Positions 15,721-22,724 of a stretch of DNA of 64,000 nucleotides are shown one piece after another. The position numbers were made by a program, and so were the translations under genes. The stretch's first letter is position 1; each line of letters begins with the position of its first letter. The stretch covers positions 124,001 to 188,000 of the forward strand of contig NZ_BSTQ01000019.1 of the NCBI RefSeq assembly GCF_030269605.1, read 5' to 3'. The notes beneath the pieces are model-generated. The model was not told the origin of the DNA, did not search any database, and worked only from the letters and a program-made list of their open reading frames with translations. The stretch comes from Lentzea sp. NBRC 105346 (GTDB lineage: Bacteria; Actinomycetota; Actinomycetes; Mycobacteriales; Pseudonocardiaceae).

Positions 15721-16473
15721 GTGACGAACGACTTGGCGTTGGAGCTGCCCGCACGTTCGGGCCAGGTGGCCGTAGTCCGGCGACGGATGGCGGCGTGGCT
15801 CGATGACGCGGGACTCGACGAGGACGCCGTCGCGAACCTGGTACTCGCCGTCAGCGAGGCCGTGAGCAACGCGGTCGAACACGCGTATGAGGGTCCCACG
15901 ACGGGCACCGTTCGCGTGCGAGGGGAGGTCACCGACAGTACCGTTTGTGTAGCCGTGAGCGACTTCGGCCGATGGCGCGTTCCGCCCGCCGAGCTCACCA
16001 GTCGCGGGCGCGGCCTGCTGCTCATGCGCGAGAACGTCGACCAGGTGCTCGTCGACCGCTCGCCGGCGGGCACGACCGTCACGTTGCGCGTCGAGAACGG
16101 CCGCGAGGCGGACGTCGAGGGCCCGCACGCGGCGATCGGCCACGAGGTGCTGGTCCAAGAGGTCTCCGGTGGAGTCGAGGTGATCGTCCGGGGGAACGTG
16201 CCGGAACACGCCGGGCCGACGTTGCGGCGCACCCTGACCACGCTCGCGCGCGGGGGTTCCGTGCCGCTGACCGTCGACCTCACCGAGTTCGGCGGCCAGA
16301 CCGATGGACTCGTGCCGGCTCTCCACGCGGTCGCCGAAGCGGAGTCCGCGGCGGGCAACCGGCTGACGGTGCACGCGCCGGACGGTTCGCCCGTGCGCCG
16401 AGCGCTCATGCAGCTGGCGGCGATCCTCGACCTCAGGCGCCGACGGCCTCCTCGACCGTCCGGTGCACGCTGA
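15721..16473 (+). CDS. RsbW-like ATPase fused to a STAS domain
   Basis: 250 residues. Residues 1 to about 130 form a HATPase_c_2 domain of the anti-sigma type, with an intact N-box (LVLAVSEAVSNAVEHAYEG) and a G-box (SRGRGLLLMRENVD). Residues about 140 to 240 look like a STAS domain (VQEVSGGVEVIVRGNVPEH, then a helix-rich half). Fusing kinase-like and antagonist-like domains in one chain is unusual, since the two normally act as separate partners. GTG 15721 has GGGAGG upstream. The 3' end overlaps the convergent STAS gene by 41 bases. It probably belongs to the same partner-switching network as the neighbouring sigma factor. Confidence 0.75.
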   Translation: MTNDLALELPARSGQVAVVRRRMAAWLDDAGLDEDAVANLVLAVSEAVSNAVEHAYEGPTTGTVRVRGEVTDSTVCVAVSDFGRWRVPPAELTSRGRGLLLMRENVDQVLVDRSPAGTTVTLRVENGREADVEGPHAAIGHEVLVQEVSGGVEVIVRGNVPEHAGPTLRRTLTTLARGGSVPLTVDLTEFGGQTDGLVPALHAVAEAESAAGNRLTVHAPDGSPVRRALMQLAAILDLRRRRPPRPSGAR

Positions 16474-16825
16474 ACACGTCGCCGAGCCCGGTCGCCTCGA
16501 GTGGCCGCGTCACCGCCCGTGCGACCGCGACCACGCGCAGGGACACGCCCCGCCGTTTGCTCTGCTGGGACGCCTCGACCAGCACGGCCAGCCCCGCCGA
16601 GCCGAGGAACGTGACCCGGCTCAGGTCCAGGACGAGCGTGGCGCCGTCGGTCAGGTGCCGACCGACGGTGGTGCGCAGGTCGGGGGCGGACAGCATGTCG
16701 ACCTCGCCGGCGACGGAGAGGACGGTGACGCCGTTCTCCTGGTGCCGCACGGTGATGCCGATGAGCTGTTCCGGTCGCGGGTCCGCGTCGTGCGTCAGCT
16801 CGACGTTCGGATCCTGCACAGTCAC
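16433..16825 (-). CDS. STAS-domain anti-anti-sigma factor
   Basis: 130 residues. The STAS core is clear: VTVLSVAGEVDMLSAPDL, then LVLDLSRVTFLGSAGLAVLVEA. The serine in FLGSAGL is the position phosphorylated by RsbW-type kinases in SpoIIAA/RsbV. GTG 16825 is preceded by AAGGGAGAG. It likely releases a sigma factor by binding its anti-sigma partner, either the rsbW-like protein here or another. A GCAGTT-C-AACTGC palindrome lies about 40 bases upstream at 16864-16876. Confidence 0.85.
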   Translation of the reverse strand: MTVQDPNVELTHDADPRPEQLIGITVRHQENGVTVLSVAGEVDMLSAPDLRTTVGRHLTDGATLVLDLSRVTFLGSAGLAVLVEASQQSKRRGVSLRVVAVARAVTRPLEATGLGDVFSVHRTVEEAVGA

Positions 16826-16963
16826 GTCTCTCTCCCTTAGCCGCCAACGAAAGGGAACGTGCCGCAGTTCAACTGCAGCGTGCTCCCCACAGCTCGGACG
16901 CGGCTGTTGGCTCAACCGCTGCGAACCCACCGTACGGACGTGCCCCGACGATCACAAGCTGGG

Positions 16964-17188
16964 TCAGCCGTGCGAGCGAGGCCGCAACTCGTAGAAATTT
17001 CCGGGGTCGTCGCGATAAACGAACTCCAGGTCAAGACCCTCGAACTCGGCGAACCACCGGTCCCATGAGAGCGGATCCACCTCGTTGTAGACCGGAAAGT
17101 CGAAAGCGGGTCCCGACGTGGGAACCGCCTCTCGTCGTTCAGCCCATTCCCTGATCAGCAAGTGGTCTGTCGTTCGCTGCACGCCCAC
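16964..17188 (-). CDS. Conserved-looking small hypothetical protein
   Basis: 74 residues with a tryptophan- and acid-rich centre (DPLSWDRWFAEFEGLDLEF) and no membrane segment. The start is GTG 17188, with GTG 17182 an alternative; AGGGG lies upstream. I do not recognise the family. Third-position GC is lower than in neighbours. It sits between the STAS gene and a GAF-ANTAR gene on the same strand, with no evidence of shared function. Confidence 0.5.
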   Translation of the reverse strand: MGVQRTTDHLLIREWAERREAVPTSGPAFDFPVYNEVDPLSWDRWFAEFEGLDLEFVYRDDPGNFYELRPRSHG

Positions 17189-17211
17189 GGCTTACCCCTG
17201 TTCCGGCGATT

Positions 17212-17880
17212 TCAACCGTCGTGTAACGCCGCCCACAACTGGTGCGCCACGCGCCTCGCCTCCTCGTCGGGCTCGGTCACCGGCGTCACGCCCGTTTCGT
17301 CCAGGGTGCCCGAAACCTCCAGCACCAGTGCCGAGCAGAGGTCGCGCAGCTTCACGTTCGCGTGCTGGCTGGCTCTTACGAGCAGTTGGAACGCGTCGCC
17401 CCCGGAACACCGCCGGTGCGCCATGAGCAGTCCCTTCGCCTGCTCGATCAGCCGGCGGTGCTGCACCATCGCCAGCATCTGGTCCGCGCGCAGCACCTCG
17501 CCCGCGCAGAACTCGACGACGGCCGCGGCCATCGTCACCATCGGCTCGATCTCCTCGACCACGCGCAGGTCGGCCGACTCGGGTGGGTGGTCCAGGTAGA
17601 CGGTCAGCACCACCGGCCCGTCCGTGCCCCAGCTGCCCGGCACGGCGATCAGGCCGAGGCCCATCACGTCGTCCAGTGTCACGACGCCGTTGGGTGTCGC
17701 GTTGAGCAGTTTGCGGACGGCCGGGTCGTGCTCTTTCGCGGCGCCGCGTGCTGTCAGCGGTCCCGTCAGACCGCTCGGCGACCACACGCTCAAGCCGACT
17801 CCTGTGCAGCCTTTCAGCTCGTTGCAGAGGTAGTCGACCAACCGCGAGATCAGCTCTGGTCCGAATTTGACCTGGTCCAC
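17212..17880 (-). CDS. GAF and ANTAR domain response regulator-like protein
   Basis: 222 residues. The first 135 form a GAF-like sensor domain. Residues about 140-205 match the ANTAR RNA-binding domain (LIEQAKGLLMAHRRCSGGDA, then the second helix pair). ANTAR proteins prevent transcription termination by binding paired RNA hairpins; the regulated leaders are not identifiable here. The start is GTG 17880. Such proteins are abundant in actinomycetes, and placement beside the SigF module fits a stress-response role, although that is inference. Confidence 0.82.
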   Translation of the reverse strand: MDQVKFGPELISRLVDYLCNELKGCTGVGLSVWSPSGLTGPLTARGAAKEHDPAVRKLLNATPNGVVTLDDVMGLGLIAVPGSWGTDGPVVLTVYLDHPPESADLRVVEEIEPMVTMAAAVVEFCAGEVLRADQMLAMVQHRRLIEQAKGLLMAHRRCSGGDAFQLLVRASQHANVKLRDLCSALVLEVSGTLDETGVTPVTEPDEEARRVAHQLWAALHDG

Positions 17881-18145
17881 GTGGGCCAGAGTAGGCCGAC
17901 CGTTCAGCGCGACCTATGGGCGACGCGGGGTGTGCGGTCGTCTGCGGACGGTGAGCGGCCGGTTCGGCCGGTGGCCGGTTATCCGCTCGGCTTCACCGGT
18001 GGGCAACTCGGCGCTTGGAGTGATCCATCGGGCGCGTCAGTTGGAAAACTAGGCGGTGACCTGAACCACATTGGGCCAGAATTCGTTTCCAGGGATAACG
18101 CCGGAGCCCCGGCCAACGACATCCCTGACACACGGAGGGATAGCA

Positions 18146-18349
18146 ATGAGAACCGCCACGGAAGCCCAGCCCACGCAGGGGGCGGCCCTGCCTACCGCGC
18201 CTTGCAGCGTGGTGTGGAGCAAGGGGCACGCTTACGTGCTCGAGGGTTTCCGGGCTCGGTGGGTCGGGGTGGACGATCGGGGGCGGCCGCACGCTCTCAG
18301 TGGTGCTGATCTGCAGCGTCGTGGGTGGTCGCGGACTCGGTCCGCTTGA
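18146..18349 (+). CDS. Small hypothetical protein
   Basis: 67 residues, ATG 18146 with GGAGGG seven bases upstream. The core VVWSKGHAYVLEGFRARWVG followed by DDRGRPHALSGADLQRRGW is compact and well formed, so I regard it as a real small protein. There are no membrane segments and no cysteine cluster. I do not know the family. The 265 bases upstream hold no gene I can support. Downstream is the repeat-rich gene-free stretch. Confidence 0.6.
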   Translation: MRTATEAQPTQGAALPTAPCSVVWSKGHAYVLEGFRARWVGVDDRGRPHALSGADLQRRGWSRTRSA

Positions 18350-18383
18350 TCTCTTTGCTGGGTTTGCTTTCTTTTTCTGCCGG

Positions 18384-18444
18384 TTTGTGTTGACGCGGCG
18401 GCTTTCGTATTGGGTTGCGTTTGTGTTGACGCGGCGGCTTTCGT
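18384..18444. repeat. Direct repeat pair in the gene-free region
   Basis: A 25-base unit beginning TTTGTGTTGACGCGGCGG occurs at 18384-18408 and again exactly at 18420-18444. It is followed by the short palindrome GGGGCTCCGCCCC. Confidence 0.85.
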
Positions 18445-18528
18445 GCGCGGGGCTCCGCCCCGGACCCCGGCTCAGCTCAAAGAGGGGCCCTTTCCTGGGT
18501 TTCTTTTCGTAGTGGGTCGCCTTGGGGT

Positions 18529-18659
18529 GGTGGGCCCCTCCCGTCGCATCGCACCAGAGGCAGCCGCAACTGAGCCCCGAGGTCAAGCGAAAAGCGTGCT
18601 TGACCTCGGGGCTCAGTTGCGGCAGGGCTTCGCCTGCGATGCGACGGGAGGGGCCCACC
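18529..18659. repeat. Very long interrupted inverted repeat (131 bases)
   Basis: Outer arms 18529-18553 and 18635-18659 are 25-bp perfect complements. Inner arms 18563-18588 and 18598-18623 are 26-bp perfect complements, with a nine-base loop. The internal bulges are 9 and 11 bases. Transcribed from either side it would fold into one rod-like hairpin. It carries no coding signal I can support. It is either a strong bidirectional terminator or a palindromic mobile repeat. Confidence 0.9.
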
Positions 18660-18755
18660 ACCGGGTGGTTGTGCGCGCTGGCGCGCGCCTCTACCTGCCG
18701 GTCCCGTACGTGGTCGCTTCCTTGGCTGCCGGTTCCGTCGTGGTCCTGGTCCCGT

Positions 18756-19018
18756 GGCTCGCGCTTCGCGCATCGTGTGCGCGAGTCCGCAGCTCAGCCC
18801 CGGCGAGTCCTCAGCTCACTCCCCGCGAGTCCTCAACCCAGCTTGGTTGTCGGTCGCCCTCGCTAGCCTGGATACGGGGGCAGCTCATCTCGCCAGCGCG
18901 CCGACACACCCCCAGCCGACCGTAGCGCCAGGGGCCGACAATCCCGGCCGCCTCGCGTCGTCCGCAGGGTTCGCGCTTCGCGCATCGTGTGTGTGGCGGG
19001 CTCGCGCTTCGCGCATCG
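18756..19018. repeat. Dispersed GCGCTTCGCGC-containing repeat, three copies
   Basis: TCGCGCTTCGCGCATCG occurs at 18759-18775, 18971-18987 and 19002-19018; copies 1 and 3 share the longer GGCTCGCGC form. Each can form a small GCGC-TTC-GCGC hairpin. Between 18350 and 19107 I find no gene, only these repeats. Confidence 0.75.
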
Positions 19019-19107
19019 CGGCGCGGGGGGTGAGGGTTATGAATCCTTGATCGGCGCGTCATGGTGCTTCGGGCACCTGCCCTAGGTGCGGCGATTACAG
19101 TGCGGGT

Positions 19108-19686
19108 GTGCGCGACCCGGCTGATCGCCTGCTGACCATCCCGAACCTGCTCAGCATTCTGAGGCTGGCTGGTGTCCCGCTGTTCCTTTACCTCTTGCTG
19201 GGGCCGGAAGAGGACGGTTGGGCCCTGCTGGTGCTGGTGGGCGCCGGGCTCAGCGACTGGCTCGACGGCAAGCTCGCGCGGTGGTTGAACCAGACCAGTC
19301 GGCTCGGGGGGTTGCTCGACCCGGCCGCGGATCGGTTGTACGTGTTCTCCACGCTGCTGGCCTTCGTGATTCGCGACATTATTCCCGTGTGGATCGCGGT
19401 CGTGCTCGTGGCGCGGGAGGTTGTGGTCGGCGTCTGCCTGCTGGTGCTGCGGACGCGTGGGTACGGGCCGTTCGAGGTGACGTATCTGGGGAAGGCCGCG
19501 ACGTTCAACCTGCTGTACGCGTTTCCGCTCCTCCTGCTCGCGCAAGGGGACAACGCGTGGGCGCAGATCGCCCGGCCGTTCGCGTACGCGTTCATCGCTT
19601 GGGGTGGCGCGCTTTATCTGTGGTCGGCGGTTCTGTACGTCTACCAGTTTGTGCTGGCCATGCGCCGTCCGGTGTCTCGTGCCTGA
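19108..19686 (+). CDS. CDP-alcohol phosphatidyltransferase (PgsA2-like)
   Basis: 192 residues with about five membrane helices. It carries the complete family signature D-x2-DG-x2-AR-x8-G-x3-D-x3-D within SDWLDGKLARWLNQTSRLGG and the following LLDPAAD. It transfers a phosphatidyl group from CDP-diacylglycerol to an alcohol in the membrane, forming phosphatidylglycerophosphate or cardiolipin; the acceptor cannot be read from sequence. The start is GTG 19108. It sits ahead of gcvH and garA, as Rv1822 (pgsA2) does in M. tuberculosis. Confidence 0.88.
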   Translation: MRDPADRLLTIPNLLSILRLAGVPLFLYLLLGPEEDGWALLVLVGAGLSDWLDGKLARWLNQTSRLGGLLDPAADRLYVFSTLLAFVIRDIIPVWIAVVLVAREVVVGVCLLVLRTRGYGPFEVTYLGKAATFNLLYAFPLLLLAQGDNAWAQIARPFAYAFIAWGGALYLWSAVLYVYQFVLAMRRPVSRA

Positions 19687-19740
19687 TCGGGCGTGGAAAG
19701 ATCACTGTCATACAGGTCCATTAGCAAGGAGCGCAGTTAG

Positions 19741-20124
19741 GTGATTCCCGAGGAACTCAGGTACACCGAGGAACACGAGTGGGTCGCGCGCACGGGTGAG
19801 GACACCGTTCGGATCGGTATCACCGACTATGCGCAGGAGCAGCTCGGCGACGTGGTGTTCGTTCAGCTGCCCGAGATCGGTCAGACCGTGAACAGCGGTG
19901 ACACGTTGGGCGAGGTCGAGTCGACCAAGAGCGTGTCCGACATCTTCGCCCCGCTCGAGGGTGAGGTCGTGGGTCGTAACGACGCGCTGGACCAGCAGCC
20001 CGAGCTGGTGAACTCCGACCCGTACGGCGAAGGCTGGATGGTCGAGATCAAGCTCAGCGACCCCGCCAGTGCCGACGACCTGCTCGACGCGGGTGCTTAC
20101 AAGGCGTTGGTGGAGAAGGAGTGA
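19741..20124 (+). CDS. gcvH: Glycine cleavage system H protein
   Basis: 127 residues, the standard H-protein length. The lipoyl-accepting lysine is Lys63 in GEVESTKSVSD. The protein shuttles the aminomethyl group between the P, T and L proteins of the glycine cleavage complex. The start is GTG 19741 with AAGGAG about ten bases upstream. It is separated from gcvP by about 4.3 kb, with regulators between, as in mycobacteria. gcvT is not in this window. The stop overlaps a GTGA in the next frame, but the next gene probably starts further down. Confidence 0.96.
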   Translation: MIPEELRYTEEHEWVARTGEDTVRIGITDYAQEQLGDVVFVQLPEIGQTVNSGDTLGEVESTKSVSDIFAPLEGEVVGRNDALDQQPELVNSDPYGEGWMVEIKLSDPASADDLLDAGAYKALVEKE

Positions 20125-20237
20125 CGACGATCTTCCGCCGGATCTTCGGCCGGTTGGGGAGCCGCTCCTCGGACGAGAACGCAGGCACGATAGGTTTGCA
20201 GGGTCAAGACGGTTCCAGCAGCAGGAGGAGAGCTCAG

Positions 20238-20696
20238 GTGAGCACGAACGACGGCCCAGGCGTTCCGCCGGAGCAGTCCCCGGAGCGGACCTCCGTCTTC
20301 CGGGCTGACTTCCTCGCAGAGGTCGAGGGCGCCGAGGCGCCCGCCCAGGAGCCGGCCGTTGCCGGCGTTGACGCACTTCCCGCCGGTTCCGCGCTGCTCG
20401 TGGTCAAGCGTGGTCCCAACGCGGGTTCCCGCTTCCTGCTGGACCGTGACACGACCAGCGCGGGGCGCCACCCGGACAGCGACATCTTTTTGGACGACGT
20501 GACGGTGTCGCGTCGCCACGCCGAGTTCCGCAAGGAGAGCGGCGAGTTCGTCGTCATCGACGTCGGCAGCCTCAACGGCACCTACGTCAACCGCGAGCCG
20601 GTCGACCAGGCCGTGCTGGCGAACGGTGACGAGGTGCAGATCGGCAAGTTCCGGCTCGTCTTCCTGACCGGGCCGGGATCCGGGGGCCAGGGCTGA
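20238..20696 (+). CDS. garA: FHA-domain regulator GarA/OdhI
   Basis: 152 residues. Residues about 60-140 form the FHA phosphopeptide-binding domain (SAGRHPDSDIFLDDVTVSRR, then HAEF and GSLNGTYVN). GarA binds and inhibits 2-oxoglutarate dehydrogenase and other glutamate-node enzymes until an N-terminal threonine is phosphorylated. That region reads ERTSVFRADFL, with a single threonine (Thr18); mycobacterial GarA has ETTSVF, with Thr21 for PknG and Thr22 for PknB. Only the PknB-type site is kept here. GTG 20238, preceded by GGAGGAG, fits the family start; an upstream GTG at 20121 would add 39 unsupported residues. Confidence 0.93.
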   Translation: MSTNDGPGVPPEQSPERTSVFRADFLAEVEGAEAPAQEPAVAGVDALPAGSALLVVKRGPNAGSRFLLDRDTTSAGRHPDSDIFLDDVTVSRRHAEFRKESGEFVVIDVGSLNGTYVNREPVDQAVLANGDEVQIGKFRLVFLTGPGSGGQG

Positions 20697-20722
20697 CCCG
20701 GAGGGGACTCAGTATCGGGGCG

Positions 20723-21265
20723 GTGCTCGCCGAGCTCCGCCCCGAGTTTCCCGAGGTCACCATCTCCAAGATCCGGTTCCTCGAGTCCGAGGGGCTGGTG
20801 CACCCGGCTCGTACGTCGTCGGGATACCGGCAGTTCACCTACGCGGACGTGGAGCGGTTGCGTTACGTGCTGGCCGCGCAGCGCGACCGGTACCTGCCGT
20901 TGAAAGTCATCCGGGAACAGCTGTCGGCGGCGCGGCCCACCGAGCTTTCCCACGAGAATCTCCTTGCGCAGTCCGCAATCGCGCCCGAACTCCTGGCACA
21001 GCTCGAACAGGACGGTCTCGTCCGGCCCGGTGAGAACGGCGGCTATTGCGTCGACGACCTCATCGCGATCCGCACGATCCGGACGATGATGGAGCTCGGT
21101 GTCGAAGCGGACCAACTTCGCGCGTTTCGCGCCGCGGCGGACCGGGAAGCCGCGCTCCTGAGGTCGCTCTCAGATCCCGGGACGATCCGGGAAATGTCCA
21201 GACTTTCGGCGACGTTGCACTCGTTGCTGGTCAAGGCATGCTTGCGGAACGCGCTGGGGAGTTAG
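20723..21265 (+). CDS. ftsR: MerR family regulator, FtsR/Rv1828-like
   Basis: At least 180 residues. The N-terminal MerR helix-turn-helix reads TISKIRFLESEGLVHPARTS followed by SGYRQF; the C-terminal half lacks the cysteines of metal sensors. The position after garA identifies it with Rv1828, whose corynebacterial counterpart FtsR activates ftsZ. The start is uncertain. GTG 20723 leaves out the conserved LSIGA that precedes VLAELRPEFP. The only upstream in-frame candidate is CTG 20693, which overlaps the garA stop (CTGA). A GGAGGGG at 20700-20706 lies too far from 20723. Confidence 0.85.
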   Translation: MLAELRPEFPEVTISKIRFLESEGLVHPARTSSGYRQFTYADVERLRYVLAAQRDRYLPLKVIREQLSAARPTELSHENLLAQSAIAPELLAQLEQDGLVRPGENGGYCVDDLIAIRTIRTMMELGVEADQLRAFRAAADREAALLRSLSDPGTIREMSRLSATLHSLLVKACLRNALGS

Positions 21266-21392
21266 CTTTTCGTTGTGCTCAGCGGTTGAGCACTCGGCCC
21301 GCTTGGCGGGTAGCGTCGAACATGTAACGCGGGGGATCCTCGGGAGACGAACCGGGGAGCCCGACACGAACGCCAGAGGGAGGCGAGACCCG

Positions 21393-21866
21393 ATGAGCGA
21401 GATGCGCGTCGTCGGCGTGCGGGTGGAGCTGCCCGCGAACCAGCCGATCCTTCTGCTGCGCGAAACCGAGGGTGAGCGCTACCTGCCGATCTGGATCGGC
21501 TCCGTCGAGGCCACCGCGATCGCACTCGAACAACAGGGCGTGCGCCCCGCGCGTCCGCTCACCCACGACCTCCTCAAGGACGTCATCGGCGCCCTTGGCC
21601 GGCAGCTGGAGCAGGTCCGCATCACCGACCTGCAGGAGGGCACGTTCTTCGCCGAGCTCGTCTTCGACGGCGACATCCGCGTGTCCGCCCGCCCCAGCGA
21701 CTCGGTGGCCCTCGCGTTGCGCGTCGGCGTGCCGATTCACGCCGAGGAGTCGGTCCTCGCCGAAGCCGGGCTCATCATTCCGGACGAGCAGGAGGACGAG
21801 GTCGAGAAGTTCCGCGAGTTCCTCGACTCGGTGTCTCCTGAGGACTTCCGCGGCGCCGACACGTGA
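21393..21866 (+). CDS. DUF151 bifunctional nuclease family protein
   Basis: 157 residues, ATG 21393 with GGAGG upstream. The family pattern is clear: ILLLRETEGERYLPIWIGSV, THDLLKDVI and the SARPSDSVALALRVGVPI core. The plant and archaeal relatives have nuclease activity on RNA and DNA. The bacterial role is not established. Equivalent in position to Rv1829. An acidic C-terminal tail follows the domain. The 290 bases after it contain the promoter of the next regulator. Confidence 0.88.
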   Translation: MSEMRVVGVRVELPANQPILLLRETEGERYLPIWIGSVEATAIALEQQGVRPARPLTHDLLKDVIGALGRQLEQVRITDLQEGTFFAELVFDGDIRVSARPSDSVALALRVGVPIHAEESVLAEAGLIIPDEQEDEVEKFREFLDSVSPEDFRGADT

Positions 21867-22002
21867 GACTTCACCGCGTCTCTTTTGGCGCGTGTGGACA
21901 CTCGTGCGGCCGTCCCTCGATCGGACTACTGAACGCAACAGCGTCGGCTAAACAGTCACTAAACGTCACGTGAACCTGTTAGTTCGGGTGACGCGGAAAG
22001 TT

Positions 22003-22014
22003 GACTCGTGAGTC
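22003..22014. promoter_or_regulatory. Palindrome upstream of the second merR
   Basis: GACTCGTGAGTC is a perfect five-base inverted repeat about a GT centre, extended by one T-A and one G-U pair on each side. It lies 28 bases upstream of the candidate -35. It is a possible operator. Confidence 0.35.
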
Positions 22015-22041
22015 GACCCCAGACACTCTCCGCGCGTCGCG

Positions 22042-22070
22042 TTGACCAGCCCCCATGCCGGTCCTACCGT
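22042..22070 (+). promoter_or_regulatory. Housekeeping-type promoter for the second merR
   Basis: TTGACC (22042-22047), a 17-base spacer and TACCGT (22065-22070) resemble a vegetative sigma promoter. The gene starts about 90 bases downstream. Confidence 0.5.
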
Positions 22071-22157
22071 CGATGACGAGTGAACTGCGACGGTGTGTTC
22101 GGTGCTCCGTGGCGGCTTGACGGCCGGTGCGTACGGGCCGTTCGAGGGGAGGCAGGC

Positions 22158-22724
22158 GTGGTCGAGGAAGCGCCCATCCGGGCCGAATCCGGGCAGCAGG
22201 GTGAGCTGTTCCCGGACTCCTCGCTGCCGGACGAACTCGTCGGCTACCGGGGGCCCGCCGCGTGCCAGATCGCCGGTATCACGTACCGGCAGCTCGACTA
22301 CTGGGCGCGCACGGGACTGGTGGCTCCGACGATAAGGAGTGCACACGGCTCGGGGAGCCAGCGGCTGTACTCGTTCAAGGACATCCTGGTGTTGAAAGTG
22401 GTCAAACGACTGCTGGACACCGGCGTCTCGTTGCAGAACATCCGGGTCGCGGTGGACCACCTGCGCCGGCGTGGGGTCCAGGACCTCGCGAAGATCACGT
22501 TGTTCAGCGACGGCACCACGGTCTACGAGTGCACCTCGCCCGAGGAGGTCGTCGACCTGCTGCAGGGCGGCCAGGGTGTGTTCGGCATCGCGGTGAGCGG
22601 AGCCATGCGGGAGATCAGCGGCACGATCCACGAGTTCCCGGCGGAACGCGCGGACGGGGTCGAGATCGCTCCCATGACCGAGGACGAGCTCAGCAGGCGC
22701 CGCCGGGAACGCGCGACGGGCTGA
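22158..22724 (+). CDS. MerR family regulator, Rv1830-like
   Basis: 188 residues. The central MerR helix-turn-helix begins VGYRGPAACQIAGITYRQLD and includes YWARTGLVAPTI and the wing (GSGSQRLYSFKD). The last part is a small effector-like domain (TVYECTSPEEVVDLLQGGQG). GTG 22158 has GGGGAGG upstream; the longer frame from 22080 has poor coding character. The order garA, merR, DUF151, merR matches Rv1827 to Rv1830. Its target is unknown. The 3' end overlaps the convergent glycosyltransferase gene by 35 bases. Confidence 0.88.
   Translation: MVEEAPIRAESGQQGELFPDSSLPDELVGYRGPAACQIAGITYRQLDYWARTGLVAPTIRSAHGSGSQRLYSFKDILVLKVVKRLLDTGVSLQNIRVAVDHLRRRGVQDLAKITLFSDGTTVYECTSPEEVVDLLQGGQGVFGIAVSGAMREISGTIHEFPAERADGVEIAPMTEDELSRRRRERATG

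Noticed and set aside
18477-18773. ORFs in the repeat region on either strand
   Set aside because: They are generated by the inverted repeat and have no ribosome sites or recognisable content.
18350-19107. CRISPR array in the repeat region
   Set aside because: The repeats are not regularly spaced, are only two or three in number, and no cas genes are near.
20121-20237. GTGA-coupled early start for garA
   Set aside because: The added 39 residues have no match to the known GarA/OdhI N-terminus, and GTG 20238 has a better ribosome site.
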